A stretch of 64,000 nucleotides of DNA from Tenrec ecaudatus (lineage: Eukaryota > Chordata > Mammalia > Afrosoricida > Tenrecidae), in assembly GCF_050624435.1 (NCBI RefSeq), contig NC_134545.1, positions 87,138,063 through 87,202,062 of the forward strand. Reading direction: 5' to 3'. The translations under genes were made by a program, and so were the position numbers. This document shows, one piece after another, positions 1-11,165 of this stretch. A model generated the notes under the pieces. The model ran no database searches. It was given only the letters and a program-made list of their open reading frames with translations, and was not told the origin of the DNA. How positions within the stretch are numbered: the first letter of the stretch is position 1; each line of letters begins with the position of its first letter.

Positions 1-881
1 CTTCCTATTTGACCCACGGAATCCAGCAGGTGATAGAGCATCCCATGGAACGGCCCAGTTAACCCGGTGCCTGGCAACCAGCCCAAGAAACTGGAGACCA
101 TCAACAAGATCAGCCCCTGGGGCTAACACAAAAGGCAACAGGTTCTATTGTTTATAAAATCAGAGAGGTGTGGGGCCTCAGAAACACCATCCGGTGTAAC
201 CATGGGCACAAAGCCCAAAGCCTTTCCTGATGGGTCACATTCAGTTTGGTCACTTGATCACCTTGCTCCAGCTCCATGGACTGCTCTGAACACTCCGGGC
301 AGGCGCAGTAAGGACTCAGGGGTTTGCTTTGAAACAAAGGCACACTGGCCAGAGGGACAGGCAGGTTGACTGTAGCAAATTTATGGAGGGCACAGGGAGG
401 CCGACTTCAATGTAGTCCATACCACCTTCCAGTGAGGGAGGGCTTCCTGGGGCAGGAAAGGTTTCAGCAGCTACTTCGAGTCTAGACGAGAGAGGGTGCC
501 ATGTGTGTGTGGCTGGGAGCCGAGGTGGTGAGAAGAGAGACTGAAGGGAGGGAACTGAGTCCTGCTGCTGGGGGAGGGGGTTCTGCCTCCTACGCTTTCT
601 AGTCAGGAAAGCACCCATGAGGGCAAGGCACAGGGCAAGGGAGACATGGGCACCTTTCATGCTCTCTAGTGGCGCTATAATAGAAACAGCTCAAGGAGTG
701 CTTTCAACAGACATTTCCCAGGTGTAGGAAGCTAGAAGTCAGGCTGTGAGCTCTAGAGTCAGGTCTTCTCTATCAGCTGGAGGGGGGAGGCCTGTGCCTC
801 TTCAGCCTCTGGTACCTGGGAGATGGCCCCGTGGCTCGGCCTCTCAATCTCTGCCTTCTCAAACTTCTTTATTTTGTAGGA

Positions 882-1101
882 CAGGGGTATCAAACTGGCG
901 GCCCCAGGGCTGCATGAGGCCCCCAAGGTAATTTTTTGTGGCCTACCATGCTCTGAAATAAAATGTAACAATCTCCCCTAAGTGCTATTTTCTTCATAAC
1001 AAATTTTTCTATTTTCATTTTATTTCAGAGCATCATGGGCCACAAAAAAATTTCCTCAGGGGGCCGCATGTGGCTCTTGGGCTGCCAGTTTGACACCCCT
1101 G
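882..1101. mobile_element. hAT-type foldback MITE
   Basis: The 220-bp element begins CAGGGGTATCAAACTGGC and ends with the complement of CAGGGGTGTCAAACTGGC, giving long terminal inverted repeats. An inner pair (ctctgaaataaaatg / cattttatttcagag) extends the fold. It is flanked by an 8-bp target duplication, ttgtagga (874-881) and ttgtaaga (1102-1109), with one mismatch. An 8-bp duplication and CAGGGG ends are typical of the hAT superfamily. It has no coding capacity, so it was mobilised in trans. I do not recognise the exact family; it differs from the SPIN-like copies elsewhere in the window. Confidence 0.85.
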
Positions 1102-2066
1102 TTGTAAGATTGACTCAAAACATACCCTATCCTGTTCCTGCCGATAACGTAACACAGACGACCCATTCCCAAATGGGGCAATGATAACCGGAGGTGTTGG
1201 GGTGAGGGGGGTTCCCAACACTCAAATAGGTCCTCAGGAGCGACTTTGCGTTTGTGGAAAATATGAAAAACACAGACAGTGGGGTCTAGGGGCTCCTTGT
1301 CCCGTGTCAGGGCTGAGAGAGTAAATGTAATTTCCAATGGATATAGTATATAGTGGGGCTTACAGACCGTTCATAAGGCATGTGAGTCATACAGCAAACC
1401 TAGTACAAAGTCAGTGGGTGATTTCATACACGAATAACAGTAGATGAGCAATGAGGGAGTCATCACCTTGACCTAGTGCTAGTTGACCTCAAACCCCCCC
1501 CCCCCTACACACACACACACTGAGCCCTCTCCAGGCGCATGCTGTACTTTTGGTGGGTTGGCTATAGAACCTGATTGTTTTTATCTACAGAAAACCTTTA
1601 GGCATTGTGAAGTAGCCGAACACAAATGATTCATATTAGATGGTAGCTCCTTCATGACAGTCTTTAATTGGGGGGGGGTAGTAATTGGAGGGACTGTGTT
1701 TAGCCTTGAGAATGTAGTATGACTCATTTGTATCTCATGACCCTGAGGGTCTTCCCCCAACAGAGTTGGCTTTCCAGACCCCTACTGATGAGCATGGAGG
1801 ATTTAGGGGCATTGTGTCCCTATCCAGTCCATCCATGGACCACAACCCCCCCCCTGTGTATTACATAAGGCCGCATAAGCGGTCTGACTCCCCTCCACAT
1901 GCCAAAGCTTTCTGGAGATGTGGTGAGCAGTTACAAAGACCGAAATGGTGATGAAAGCAGTTAATCCAAAAATAAAAATAAACAACCAAAAACCAGTTAG
2001 TCCAGAGCCGAGGCTGTGCAATAAAGCATCTACCAATTGGTTTATTGCGTCTGTGTTAGGGGATTT

Positions 2067-2665
2067 AAAAAAAATAATCCTTTTACTGGGGGCTCTTACA
2101 GCTCTTACAACAATCCATACATCAATTGTATCAAACTCAGTTGTACATATGTTGCCATTGTTTTCCAAACATTTTCTTTGAACATTGCAGACAGTTTCCC
2201 ATTTCTCCCCCTTCTCCCCCACCCCCCTTCCCTCACCCTCATGGTACCTACTGTCCCTGTTCCTGAGGGGTTATCTGTCCCGGAGTCCACGTGGAGAGCT
2301 CTTATCTGTACCAGCGTACGTGTTTTGTTCTAGAAAGGTAGAACTGTGGTGGTGATGTGGGGGGGCGTGTACGGGAGGAGGCAGTCAAGAACTAGAATGT
2401 TGTGTGTTCCATCAGTGCTATGCTGCCCGCTGACTCGTTTCTTCTCTGCGAGGGAGTGTCCAGTTGTCCACAGACACTGGTGCTATGCTGCCCGCTGACT
2501 CGTTTCTTCTCTCTGAGGGAGTGTCCAGTTGTCCACAGACACTGGTGCTATGCTGCACCCTGGCTGACTCATTTCTTCCTTGTAACCCTTCTGTGAAGGA
2601 ATGTCCAATTGCCTACTGATGGGCTTTGGGTCTCCTCTCCGACCCCCATCATTTGCATCAATTTT
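2067..2665 (-). mobile_element. LINE 3' end, poly(A)-ended family
   Basis: Reading the minus strand, the copy ends in the signature shared by about a dozen copies in the window: ...tgtatggattgttgtaag, then ccccagtaaaaggatt and an A-rich tail. On + it starts as an A-run followed by 'ccttttactgggggctc'. It is 5' truncated and has no open reading frame, so it represents 3'-untranslated LINE sequence. The family is probably L1-type because of its AATAAA and poly(A) tail, but no ORF2 is visible to prove it. Confidence 0.7.
2417..2560. repeat. 65-bp tandem duplication inside LINE copy
   Basis: A unit beginning 'gctatgctgcccgctgact' recurs at 2417, 2482 and, in diverged form, 2547, a period of 65 bp. 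Other copies of the same LINE carry this segment once (for example near 25,450), so the expansion is specific to this copy or subfamily. Confidence 0.8.
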
Positions 2666-4713
2666 TTTGAAGATCTCCTCCTTTAGCTGTTTTATATCTA
2701 TGAGATGTTTCTCTTAAATCCCTGCAAATGGTTTCTAATTAAGGATCAATCATACAAGGTTTCATTATACGGATAAGGGGTTACACCGAATTTGGAATAT
2801 TCCAATCACCTGTCAGCATCAATTGCGGCTGCAGGTCCGTAATCTGAAAACAGTCTGTTGGAACTCGGCTGGCTTCGCGTCCAGTCGCCGCCCACCTTTG
2901 GGTGTCCGAGAGCGGTGAGAGCCTGCGTGCACTGTTCCGCTCTGATGGGGTTCTGGCCACAGAAGCTGTGGTCGAAAACAGCCCTCTGTCATAGAAAGGC
3001 GACAGTTGCTTTTCTCACGATCATCAATGTCATCCTGGAGGCAAGGTCTCTGGGGATCTTTCTGTCCCCTTCTGTCAGGATATCGGGGTTGTCAACTCTT
3101 TCTTCCAGGGCACTCGCTGAAGAGAGCTTCATTTGCGTTCGTTCTCTCACCTGAGAAGACAAAGAAATCGGCCCTCCCTTTGGGTGGTTAGAAGCGGGGA
3201 TGGAGTTCTTGTTAAGGGAATGTGGAAAGTTCTTCCTTCCCTTGGCTACCTTTGCTGGACAGGTGCCTCTGGCCTCTCCTTACCCTCTAGCAACAAACAA
3301 CAGCCACTTCCTTTGGGCTGTTCGCAAACCCTGATGCCAAACGGGAGTTTCGTCTCTCCACCAAATCTTTTCATGGTCAGTTTTCTCTGTAAGGGTGGGA
3401 AAGTATCTTTTCGCTCTAGATATTTTGAAAGCTTTAGTTAGAGGGAAAAATTGGGGGGTTAATAAAGCTGAATGAAATTTGTTACCTAGAGTGTCTCCTC
3501 TAGACTTCACTTCATCTCCCCCTTCCGTTTTGGTAATTGAGATTTCAAAATGCTGCCAGTCATTGTCCACCGTTGGTTTGATGTCAAACCGGTTGAATCG
3601 TGTAGACAGTTTACATCATTGTGCAAACTCAGAAGCTCTGCTCCTGGAGAAGGAACCTGGCAGTCGGTCCATAAAAAGCTGACACCAAATGGCATTGTTT
3701 AGCCCTCATGACACACACAGGACTCGGGGTCTTTTTAGTATGGCTTTTTTGGAATTAATTTACTTGCCCGATCCTTTCCCGTACATTTCTAAGTGTGCCT
3801 CAGGTCTTGTCAAACCGCACTGCTCTTGAGGTTTTTCCACCCTGCCATGCTTTTTTTCTGGTTAACTTCTTCATAATTTTGGTCAATAACTTCAGTAACA
3901 ATTTGAACACCTTGAGAATTTAGGTTTTTCTAACAGTCCTACTGTTCCCTCTGGCAGGGGTCCCCAGACTCCAGTCTCAATGGTTGTTGGGGTTCCCCTG
4001 GGACCAGCTGTACTTCTTGGCTGAGGCCGCCATGTTGGGTTGGATTTACAACCTGTATTTTGGGGGACATGATCTCATTCCTTCTAGATGTGAGGGCTTG
4101 TGGGGCATAGGTCAGGAGACGAGGACCTGCCTGGGAAGGAGAGATTGGAGTGACGGGAGGAGGGAGTCGCGCTTTTGCAGAGTTGGATGCTAGCAGCTCC
4201 TCAGAATTGGCTAGAAGCCCTGGACACTGGGGTTCCTCTGTTGGCCCATTCGCTGCAGGCGGGTCCTTTGTCATTTAAAGTGAAGGCTTTGGAGAGAGGA
4301 CTAGCAGGGGCAAGAGCATAAGGGGTCAACAGCTCACCAAGTTCTTGTCCCTGCTTCCCAGGCCCATAAAAGGCTAAAAAAAGACACGGTGGAGCTAGAA
4401 GATTGAGTCCCAGGCTCCCCAGAAGACAGAGGTCATATTCCTTACCCTCTGTCTCAGGGTCAGGAAACTGAGGCAACTCAGGGTGTGTGCCTACCCAGAT
4501 AATCTACCCAGGGTGGCAAGTTTACAGGTCAGTAGAAGACATGGACTATCATGGGACATCCTCCACAGAGGTGGCTAAGTAAAACAAACCTTTTGGGGGT
4601 CAGGGCAGGGGTAAGTGTGGCGGCCATGGAAGAGCAGACTGTTTGGGGAGTCAGAAGCACATAGCAAGAGCTCTATAGTCCTTGTGTTTTATCATCCCTG
4701 TTCATGAGAGGAA

Positions 4714-4906
4714 GGGGCCCTGGCGGTGTAGTGGTTATACGTTGGGCTGCAGTCTGCACCGTCAACAGTTTGAAAACACCAGCTGACTCACCAGAAGAAG
4801 GTACGACTTTCTACTCCCGTAAACAGATACCGTTTTAGGAAACTGACGGGCAGTTCGAACCTTTCCCATAGGGTCGCTCTGAGTCGGCATCAACTCGGCG
4901 GCAGTA
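4714..4906 (+). mobile_element. AFROSINE, near full length
   Basis: The copy starts 'ggggccctggcggtgtagtg' (tRNA-like A box), passes through 'cgtcaacagtttgaaaac' (B box) and 'tctactcccgtaaacag', and ends 'gagtcggcatcaactcgg'. It is a tRNA-derived SINE with an RTE-like tail, characteristic of Afrotheria. Confidence 0.85.
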
Positions 4907-4908
4907 AG

Positions 4909-5015
4909 TAAAGCCTGCTGATGCACTGTTTAAGCACTCAGCTGCTAAACTGAAGGTCAGCAGTTTGAACCTGCCAATTGCTCCACTGCAGAAGGACAGG
5001 GTCTGACGACCCCGG
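4909..5015 (+). mobile_element. AFROSINE head fragment
   Basis: Only the tRNA-related head is present ('gctgctaaactgaaggtcag', 'cagtttgaacctgcc'). It directly follows the fuller copy in the same orientation, so it is either a tandem insertion or a partial duplication. Confidence 0.6.
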
Positions 5016-5279
5016 GGGCGGGTCTCCCCAGTCCTATCGAGTTGTTAGGAGCTGGGGCGCCACCTCAACAGTTAGTAGCATCCGGAGGCTGGGCTGCCTT
5101 CAGATCTGGCTCCTTTGGCTGCTGTGTCGAGCCCTGGTGCCCACAGCCCCCATTGAGGGCTCACGATCCAGCGTCAGGGAACCCCAGATCACGCAACCAC
5201 ACGGCTATTTCCGTATCAGCCTCAGCTGTGCATCTGGTCAGACCTGGGCTCGGAGCAGGTGCTGAGCTCTCCATTTTCT

Positions 5280-6570
5280 GAAATTTAACTTTTCTGTTGA
5301 CTTAAACGGAAATGGCATTGCGCCTCCCTCGAAGTGAAAGAGGGTGGTGAGTCAGTCGGCCACCGAGGGCAGCTGCCCGTGACAAAAATGGTGGCGGCAG
5401 GCTCAGGCGGGTCACCTGCTGCACTGCAGCCCTGGGGAGCAGCGGGGAGCCAATCGCTGAGCGGGGCGGAGGGGGCGGAGCGAGGGGAGGAGCCCGCGGG
5501 CTGCGCGCAGGCGCACTGGCACGCACCTGGCTCGGGGCAGCCGCGGGATTCCGCTCGGCTGCGAGGACTGCGGTGAGGGCTTGCTGGCGGCGGCGGGGAC
5601 TCGGGGGCTGGAGCGGGCGGGACGCGGCGTCGGCCAGGCCCCAAAGACAGACGTAAGGGCATGGGCGTGCTCCCAGCTCCCAGCGCCGGGAGTCCCCGGG
5701 GGCTGTCTGCGGGGTTCCCGAGGTGTGCCTGTTTGGGGTGGAGGGAGTCCTTCGGCTCCGAGTGGGAGAAGGAAGCTTGGACTCAGAGAGCGAGGGTGGA
5801 ATCTTTTCGGATAGGGATCCCTGGGGGGGCCGAGGCCCCAGCATTAACATAATGGATTGTGGCCCCATTGGCGTAGAATCACTTGGGGGCGGGAGGTTCT
5901 AAAAAAAAAACCACGAATGCTGGGCCCACGCGGGGAGATTCGGGTGTAAAGGCTTAATTGGTCTGTGGCGGGCGGGGCCCTCCGTGTGATGGGACAGGTC
6001 CGCACGGGGTGTTCGTGTGTCCCCGGGATGGAGACGCACCACACGGGCTTCAGCGCCAGCTATTGAGCAAGCTCCTGGATTGATCCCCAACTCCGGGGAC
6101 GGGCGGGGAGCCCCGTGGGGGGAGCCCCGGGGGAGAGCCGCTGACCTTCCATCGATTTTGTAGCAAAGGGAGAGGGAGGACGAGACAGACCCACAAACAC
6201 ACGCTCCACCGCGCAAGTTCATTTCCAGGCTGAGGACGGAGCTGGGGTAGAGACTGCCCCGCGCTGGGCTCGACCGTGCTGTCAGGCGGCAGGTGAGCCT
6301 AACAGCTCTCTGGGGTGTTGGAGGGGAAACACCGCGCGCCGCGGGCTGAGAGAGGACACGCCCCACATTTGCGTAAGGTAGTGGACGGTTCCGTTTCCTT
6401 GTGCATCGGATACCCACGAGGACTGCAGGGAGTGGAGGCAGGGCGCGCACTCGCTTTCTCCACGGCACAGGTGTTGGAATGAAGCCCGGGAGCCAGTTTG
6501 TGATAACGTGCATTAACACCTCCCCCTCCCCGCGCCTTTGACTCATCTCAAGGGAAGCTGAGGCAGAACC
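5280..6570 (+). promoter_or_regulatory. MFSD13A: CpG-island promoter of MFSD13A
   Basis: The stretch is strongly GC- and CpG-rich compared with its flanks. It contains a YY1-like AAAATGGTGGCGGC (5386-5399), a CCAAT box (5450-5454), GC boxes (ggggcgg repeats, 5461-5480) and an NRF1-like palindrome TGCGCGCAGGCGCAC (5502-5516). No TATA box is seen. The composition fits a housekeeping-type promoter. Assignment to MFSD13A is by position and strand: it is the only CpG island upstream of the coding exons and is followed by a good + strand donor at 5573. Confidence 0.75.
5460..5572 (+). other. MFSD13A: Probable non-coding exon 1 of MFSD13A
   Basis: The sequence downstream of the CCAAT, GC and NRF1 motifs ends at 'gaggactgcg' followed by a consensus donor GTGAGGGC at 5573. 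The transcription start is not visible and is placed approximately. The first coding exon has an acceptor at 12,521/12,522, so a 5'-UTR intron of about 6.9 kb is inferred. Additional untranslated exons cannot be excluded. Confidence 0.5.
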
Positions 6571-7238
6571 CACCCTGCTCCCGATGCCCCTAGTGAGCTC
6601 CCAGGGCCGCTATGGCATTCTTGATTTCCCGCAAACCCATCCAGTCTCCACCCCCTCTCTTCCCGTCTGGGTCGGTTCAGAAATTAGGGAGTTGTTTTTT
6701 TCATTTTTTACCTTCCCAGCCCCTTTATCTCGCGGGACCTGATGGGGTGAAGCAGGGAGAGTTTTCCCACCCTGCCAGGATGCCCCTTCCAAACAGATTT
6801 GATTCTTCACACCCGCGGGGGTGGGGGTGGCCCACTCTGCTGGGCACATGGTAAAAGCTTAACAAGCGGGGGTTTGGGTTTTAATCGGTATCCCTCAGTG
6901 TACACCTGTTGCCTTGTCTTCACATGTTTTATTCAGTGGGACATAAAAGGCCTCCCAAGGAGGGCCCTGGAGGGGGGCCCTGGTGGCTTGCCTCTTTCCC
7001 GGATGGCCGCAGCTGGGCAGAGCTCAGAGCAGGTGCACATGGGAGCTGGGGATAATTTTCCTGTGGCTGCAGCTGGTGTCATAGGGCTGGAGCCACCTGG
7101 CCCTTTTAGGGACAATCCAAACCCTGGGCAGTGCCTGGATGGGGAGGAGTCTGGTGGGCGAGGAGCTAGACATCTGGGTGGGTGTACTTTTGAGAAGCTT
7201 GTAAGGGAAGCGCTGGACTCTTGGTACTTGCTCTCCCG

Positions 7239-7400
7239 CCTTGGGCTTGATTCTGACTCAGTGACCCTGTAGAACTGCCCCATTGGGTCTCCGAGGCTGT
7301 AGATCTTTACCGGAACAGAAAGTCTCATCTTTTTGCCGAGTGGCTGGTGGGTTTCAACTGTTGATCTCTCTGTTAACCACAAGGCCACTATTGCTCCGGA
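7239..7400 (-). mobile_element. AFROSINE
   Basis: This is the reverse complement of the SINE: 'tgattctgactcagtgaccc', 'tagaactgccccattgggtc', 'gtagatctttaccgg', 'ggtgggtttcaactg' and 'gttaaccacaaggcc' appear in the expected antisense order. Confidence 0.8.
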
Positions 7401-7558
7401 TTGCTCTCGCAGGCCCTGAGAAATCCAAAGAGGTGAGCAGGAATACCTGACCCGGTCTACTCAGACACCTGGACGCTGAACTTGACCCTGCATGGGCAGG
7501 CTTTGAAAGGTTGTTGAGAGTAGCAGGGGCTATGGTGAAATGTAAAAAACCCTGCTGA

Positions 7559-7742
7559 GATTTTTTTTTTGCATCATTTTATTGGGGGCTCATACAACTC
7601 TTATCACTATCCATCCATCCATCCATCCATCCATCCATCCATCCATCCATCCATCCATCCATTGTGTCAAGCATGTTTGTTGCCATCATCATTCTCAAAA
7701 CGTTTGCTTACTACTTGAGCCCTTGGTATCAGCTCATTTTTT
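7559..7742 (-). mobile_element. LINE 3' end with CATC expansion
   Basis: A poly(T) stretch, then 'cattttattgggggctc' and 'cttgagcccttggtatcag', mark the 3' terminus of the window's poly(A)-ended LINE in antisense. The normal 'atccatacatacatcaatt' segment has become a (CATC)n microsatellite at about 7609-7661. Confidence 0.8.
7609..7661. repeat. (CATC)n microsatellite
   Basis: About thirteen uninterrupted CATC units lie within a LINE 3' end. Shorter seeds of the same motif occur in the homologous part of other copies (for example 25,003-25,017), which shows where the array grew from. Confidence 0.95.
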
Positions 7743-8194
7743 GCCATGCTGAGATTTTTTAAAGTCAAAAACACCTGTTGGAATCTTGGCTCCGGCGAAT
7801 GACTTTGGGCTGTTTATTTACCCTGGGTTTCTATGTAAAGTGGGGGTGGGTCCATGATGATGGCGGGCAAGCCAGCCGCACCTTCAGTGCCTGAGAACTA
7901 GTATCTGGGTGTCAGGTGGAAGGAGCCTTGTGAGCGGAGGTGTGGAGAGGGCGTTGTTAAACGTCTGTGGACTGCCCAGTGATGAGAGGCGAGGCTGTCT
8001 CAGGCAGCAAGAGGCCCCGGCTCGGGGTTCTGAAGAGACCACTTCAGTCTTGGATTTCAGGGACAGTGACAGAAATGCAGGTAACAAAACTAAGGCAGGG
8101 AAAAGCTTACTGGCGACAGTGTCCTGCGGGTCTTCTAAGTACTGGCCCTCTGCTGGGTCCTTTTGCTCCCTTGTGCATTCTGGCCCCTGCCAGC

Positions 8195-8300
8195 CCTCTG
8201 GTTGGCATTATCATTGTCCCAGTTTTGCAGATAAGATTGAGATTCGGGTAGTGGGAGTGACTGGCTGAAACCACATAGCAGGAGGCTGTCCCTAAGGCAG
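8195..8300 (+). mobile_element. MIR fragment
   Basis: The text 'ggcattatcattgtcccag', 'ttttgcagataagattgag' and 'ctggctgaaaccacatagc' follows the MIR core and 3' half. It is diverged, as expected for a mammal-wide SINE. Confidence 0.55.
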
Positions 8301-9085
8301 TGGGGCGAGGGAGAGGGTGTGCATAAGCTCTGGGGGCTGCCAGGCAAGCTCTCTAGCAAAATGCCAAGGAGTGGGTGGAGTTGGTTGCAGGTAGTGGGAT
8401 TGCCCGCTGGGTTATGCAACTGGGCTGATGTGGCCTGCAGCCCTTTGCCCTGAGAGAGGGGGTGCTGCTGGTCCCTGCGGGGTAGACTGGAAGTGGGGAG
8501 GGCTAGTGGGAGAACACCTTGTTCTCTGGTTGAAGGAGGCACGCAGGAGACAGACTGCTAGAGTTACCCTCCTCCACCCCGCCCCAAGCTAGAGGCTGCT
8601 GATTGTCAGCTCAAGAGCTCACATTTGCAGGCGGTACCAAAATGTAGCAGTGCTCTTCTGACTCCCCGATTCTCTTTCTGGGAGCCCCTGACCTGAGAGA
8701 GGGGCCTGGCTTCCAGGTTATTCCCTTGCTCCTACCCCGCTCTAATTCATAATCCCATGGAAGAGCCGACTGGAGCAATTCCATGTGCCAGGCACTGGGC
8801 TAGGCTTCCTTGTCTGGGCACTTCAGCTGTGTCAGAGGGAGGAACCAGTCCCTGAAAGAAGAGTAGGAACTGACTCACTGGGTGGCACTTAACAACCACC
8901 AAGGGAGCCCACTGGTGGCCTTTCGTGGAGCATCTGCCTCCACCAACTCCCAGGGCAGGCTGGCCTCAGAGTATCTGGGCACCAGCCAGGAAGGCTTCAG
9001 AGTTGAGGCAGGGTGGGGTCCTGGTCATTCGGACAGATCTTGCCAGAAGCCTTAAACAAATGATGTGGGATAAAGACAGTAACAC

Positions 9086-9155
9086 CAATTGATGTATGTA
9101 TGGATTGTGATGAGTTGTATGAGCCCCCAATAAAATGATTATATAAAAAGACAGT
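9086..9155 (+). mobile_element. LINE 3' terminus
   Basis: The segment 'caattgatgtatgtatgg' followed by 'gagcccccaataaaatgatt' and a short A-rich tail is the extreme 3' end of the poly(A)-ended LINE; the copy is severely 5' truncated. Confidence 0.85.
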
Positions 9156-9339
9156 AACCCTAGGTGTGCGCTGAGCATACCGCCCCAAAGCCCTTTAAAT
9201 GCTGTCTTGTTCCGTCCGCCGCCAGCCCGTGTGCTGGCTAGGGGGGTCTTCTCCATTTGGAGATCTTGAGAGGTTCAGTGGTCGTGATGACTAAAGCTGG
9301 TAAGCACCTAGCGCCCTTACCAGACTTAGGGTATTTCCT

Positions 9340-9485
9340 CATTGACTGCTAGCGGCAATCTTGTGAAGTAGATAGGGTTATGGGCTCATAGAACCGATGA
9401 AGAAAACTGAGGCAAAGAGAGGTTATGAAAATTGCCCCAGGTCACACAGCCAGTAACTAGTCGGGACTTCTAAGACCTGGCTCCG
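9340..9485 (+). mobile_element. MIR SINE
   Basis: The MIR core and tail are recognisable: 'gaaaactgaggcaaagagag', 'ccccaggtcacacagccag', 'taactagtcgggactt'. Confidence 0.8.
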
Positions 9486-9825
9486 GTTGGGTCATCTTCC
9501 CACCCTGACTCAGACCAGCAGAGGGGCCATCGGCTCAGTGGTGATTGTCTCACAGGGGCATAATACGTACAATAGGACTTACCAGACGGACACTTGGACT
9601 AGGTGCAGCTTATTGCATGTCAGTTATGACCTCAATAAAGCTGGGGGTGGGGCAGGGAAGGAGAGAAGACCTTCCTGGTTGCACGTGGCCTTCAGAAAAT
9701 CAAAGGCCCCACTGGAAGGCCCGGGGACATTCCTGCAGAGCTACTGGTCAGATTTTAGGTGACTGGCAAGCTGCTTCTCAAATTCCACCACCTGCTAGGC
9801 ATAGACTTGCCCAAGGTTGGCACTG

Positions 9826-10028
9826 GATAAACCCACTGCCATCGAGTCCATTCCAAGTCATAGCTACCCTGTAGGACAGAGCAGCACTTCCTCCGTCTGT
9901 TGCTGAGACTGTGACTCTTCACCGGAGTAAAAAGCCTCATCTTTCTCCCTCAGGGCAGTGGTGGTTTAAATTGCTGACCTTGCGAGTAGCAGCCAAACTC
10001 GTAATCCACGGTGGCACCAGAGCTCCTG
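9826..10028 (-). mobile_element. AFROSINE
   Basis: Antisense full-length copy: 'cccactgccatcgagtcc', 'gtaggacagagcagcac', 'gtaaaaagcctcatctttc', 'aaattgctgaccttgcg' and 'ggtggcaccagagctcct' in order. Confidence 0.9.
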
Positions 10029-10607
10029 GCACATGGGGGGTGCCTATCTCTGGGATAAATGAACTGAGACCCCAGCGAGAGTCCCTCCTTGTCCTCCGGA
10101 GCTCAGACACTCGGTCAGACTCGTCACTCCCACAGCAAGAATGGTCAATAGGGAGAAGAAGGCAGACCCAGGACCTGCATTAAAAGTCCCACAGTCAGGT
10201 CTGGATGGGGGAGGTGGGAGTTTCAGCCATGGAAGGTACAAGTGCAGGGAGGGGTCAGTGGGGCGTCTGAGGAGCTAGGGAGGGCCTCCTGGGCACTGGT
10301 GGCTCCGGAAAGATGGGTGAGGTTGAGGTGAGGTGGGAGGAAGCAAGCAGCAGGGACAAAGATCTATCCAGACCAGGCTGCACTGGGCCCACGGTGGCCA
10401 GATTGTGCAGAGGCTGCAGCAGCTGGAGCCATGGCAGCTGGGTCATGGGACAAGGAGTTGCCGGTGGACTCTCCAAGGCTGGACGGTGGTGGGATACGAG
10501 TTTTGGCAGGCGCACCTGTGCGTTCATGTAAAGGAGCTCGAGGGTGGGCTTGGAATGGGAGCTCCGGGGGTCTTTGAAGAACTGCCGCAAGCACTTCTAG
10601 GACAGTT

Positions 10608-11165
10608 GTGAGCAGTATCACACACGGAGTGGCTTAAAGCAACACAGGTCTCTTCTTTTACCCCCTGTCTTGGAGGCTAGAAGTCTGAGCTCAGGGTCCC
10701 TGCAGGGTCTTGCTCTCCGAAAGGTCTAGGGCAGCAGTTCTCGGTTGCGACCCCTTTGGGGGTCGAAGGACCCTTTCACAGGGGTCGCCCGATTCCTAAC
10801 AGCAGCAAACTGACAGTGATGAATCAGCAATGAAAATAATGTTATGGTGAGGGGGGAGTCACAACTGAGGAACTGTGTTAAAGGGTCGCGGCCTGAGGAA
10901 GGTTGAGACCCTCTGGACTAGGGAAGGGTCTTTCCTAGTTGCGTCCTAGCTTTTGCTGTCCGCCAGCAATTCATGGGCCCCTTGGCTCATCACTGCACTC
11001 TGCCTCCTGCATGTGACCATCTACACTCTGTGCGTCGTCCTTGTGTCCAAATGTCCCCGTTGGTGTACTGACCCCGTTCACCGGATCAGGGCCCACCTGA
11101 ATCCACGTGACCCCATCTCGACTTGGGCGATTCTCAAATTGGGTCACCTGCACAGTGCACACATT
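10608..11165 (-). mobile_element. Old LTR fossil, MaLR/ERVL-like, interrupted by SPIN
   Basis: Both flanks of the SPIN element resemble a mammalian MaLR-type LTR in antisense: 'gagtggcttaaagcaacac' and 'ggaggctagaagtctgag' on one side, 'tccgccagcaattcatggg' and 'ggatcagggcccacctga' on the other. It is a diverged solo fragment without internal genes, old enough to pre-date the SPIN insertion. Family assignment is from memory of the consensus and is tentative. Confidence 0.4.
10732..10915 (+). mobile_element. SPIN-type non-autonomous hAT transposon (copy 1)
   Basis: This 184-bp element begins 'cagcagttctcggttgcg', continues 'cccctttgggggtcgaagg' and 'ccctttcacaggggtcgcc', and ends 'gaggaaggttgagaccctctg'-like text. 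The flanking 8-bp sites gtctaggg (10,724-10,731) and gactaggg (10,916-10,923) differ at one base and resemble the hAT target preference with a central CTAG/TCTAG. It has no coding capacity. The internal sequence matches my memory of SPIN/URR1 non-autonomous elements. Confidence 0.85.

Larger units (their letters stand above)
1..4713. other. Intergenic DNA upstream of MFSD13A
   Basis: I see no coding exon here. The stretch holds a hAT foldback element (882-1101), a C-run followed by a short CA run near 1494-1521, and a reverse-oriented LINE 3' end (about 2067-2665). The interval 2700-4713 contains no repeat or gene I can name. The open frames are short, overlap on both strands and lack splice-consistent continuation or a recognisable domain. 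Confidence 0.6.

Noticed and set aside
3939-4274. Minus-strand 111-codon open frame, considered as a fossil viral gene
   Set aside because: Proline-rich text but no motif I could tie to any viral or host family; left unannotated.
4714-4785. tRNA gene
   Set aside because: The A- and B-box-like sequence belongs to an AFROSINE head and cannot fold into a full cloverleaf with an intact anticodon arm.
1-5000. C10orf95 or CUEDC2, expected upstream by human synteny
   Set aside because: No matching coding text was recognised; in human they lie further upstream of MFSD13A than this window extends, as I recall.
5302-6573. Several open frames of 120-220 codons in the first CpG island
   Set aside because: CpG-rich DNA lacks stop codons by composition; frames overlap on both strands and are low-complexity Pro/Ser/Arg.
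7609-7661. CRISPR-like array
   Set aside because: Simple (CATC)n repeats without spacers, in a mammalian LINE tail. No CRISPR structure anywhere in the window.
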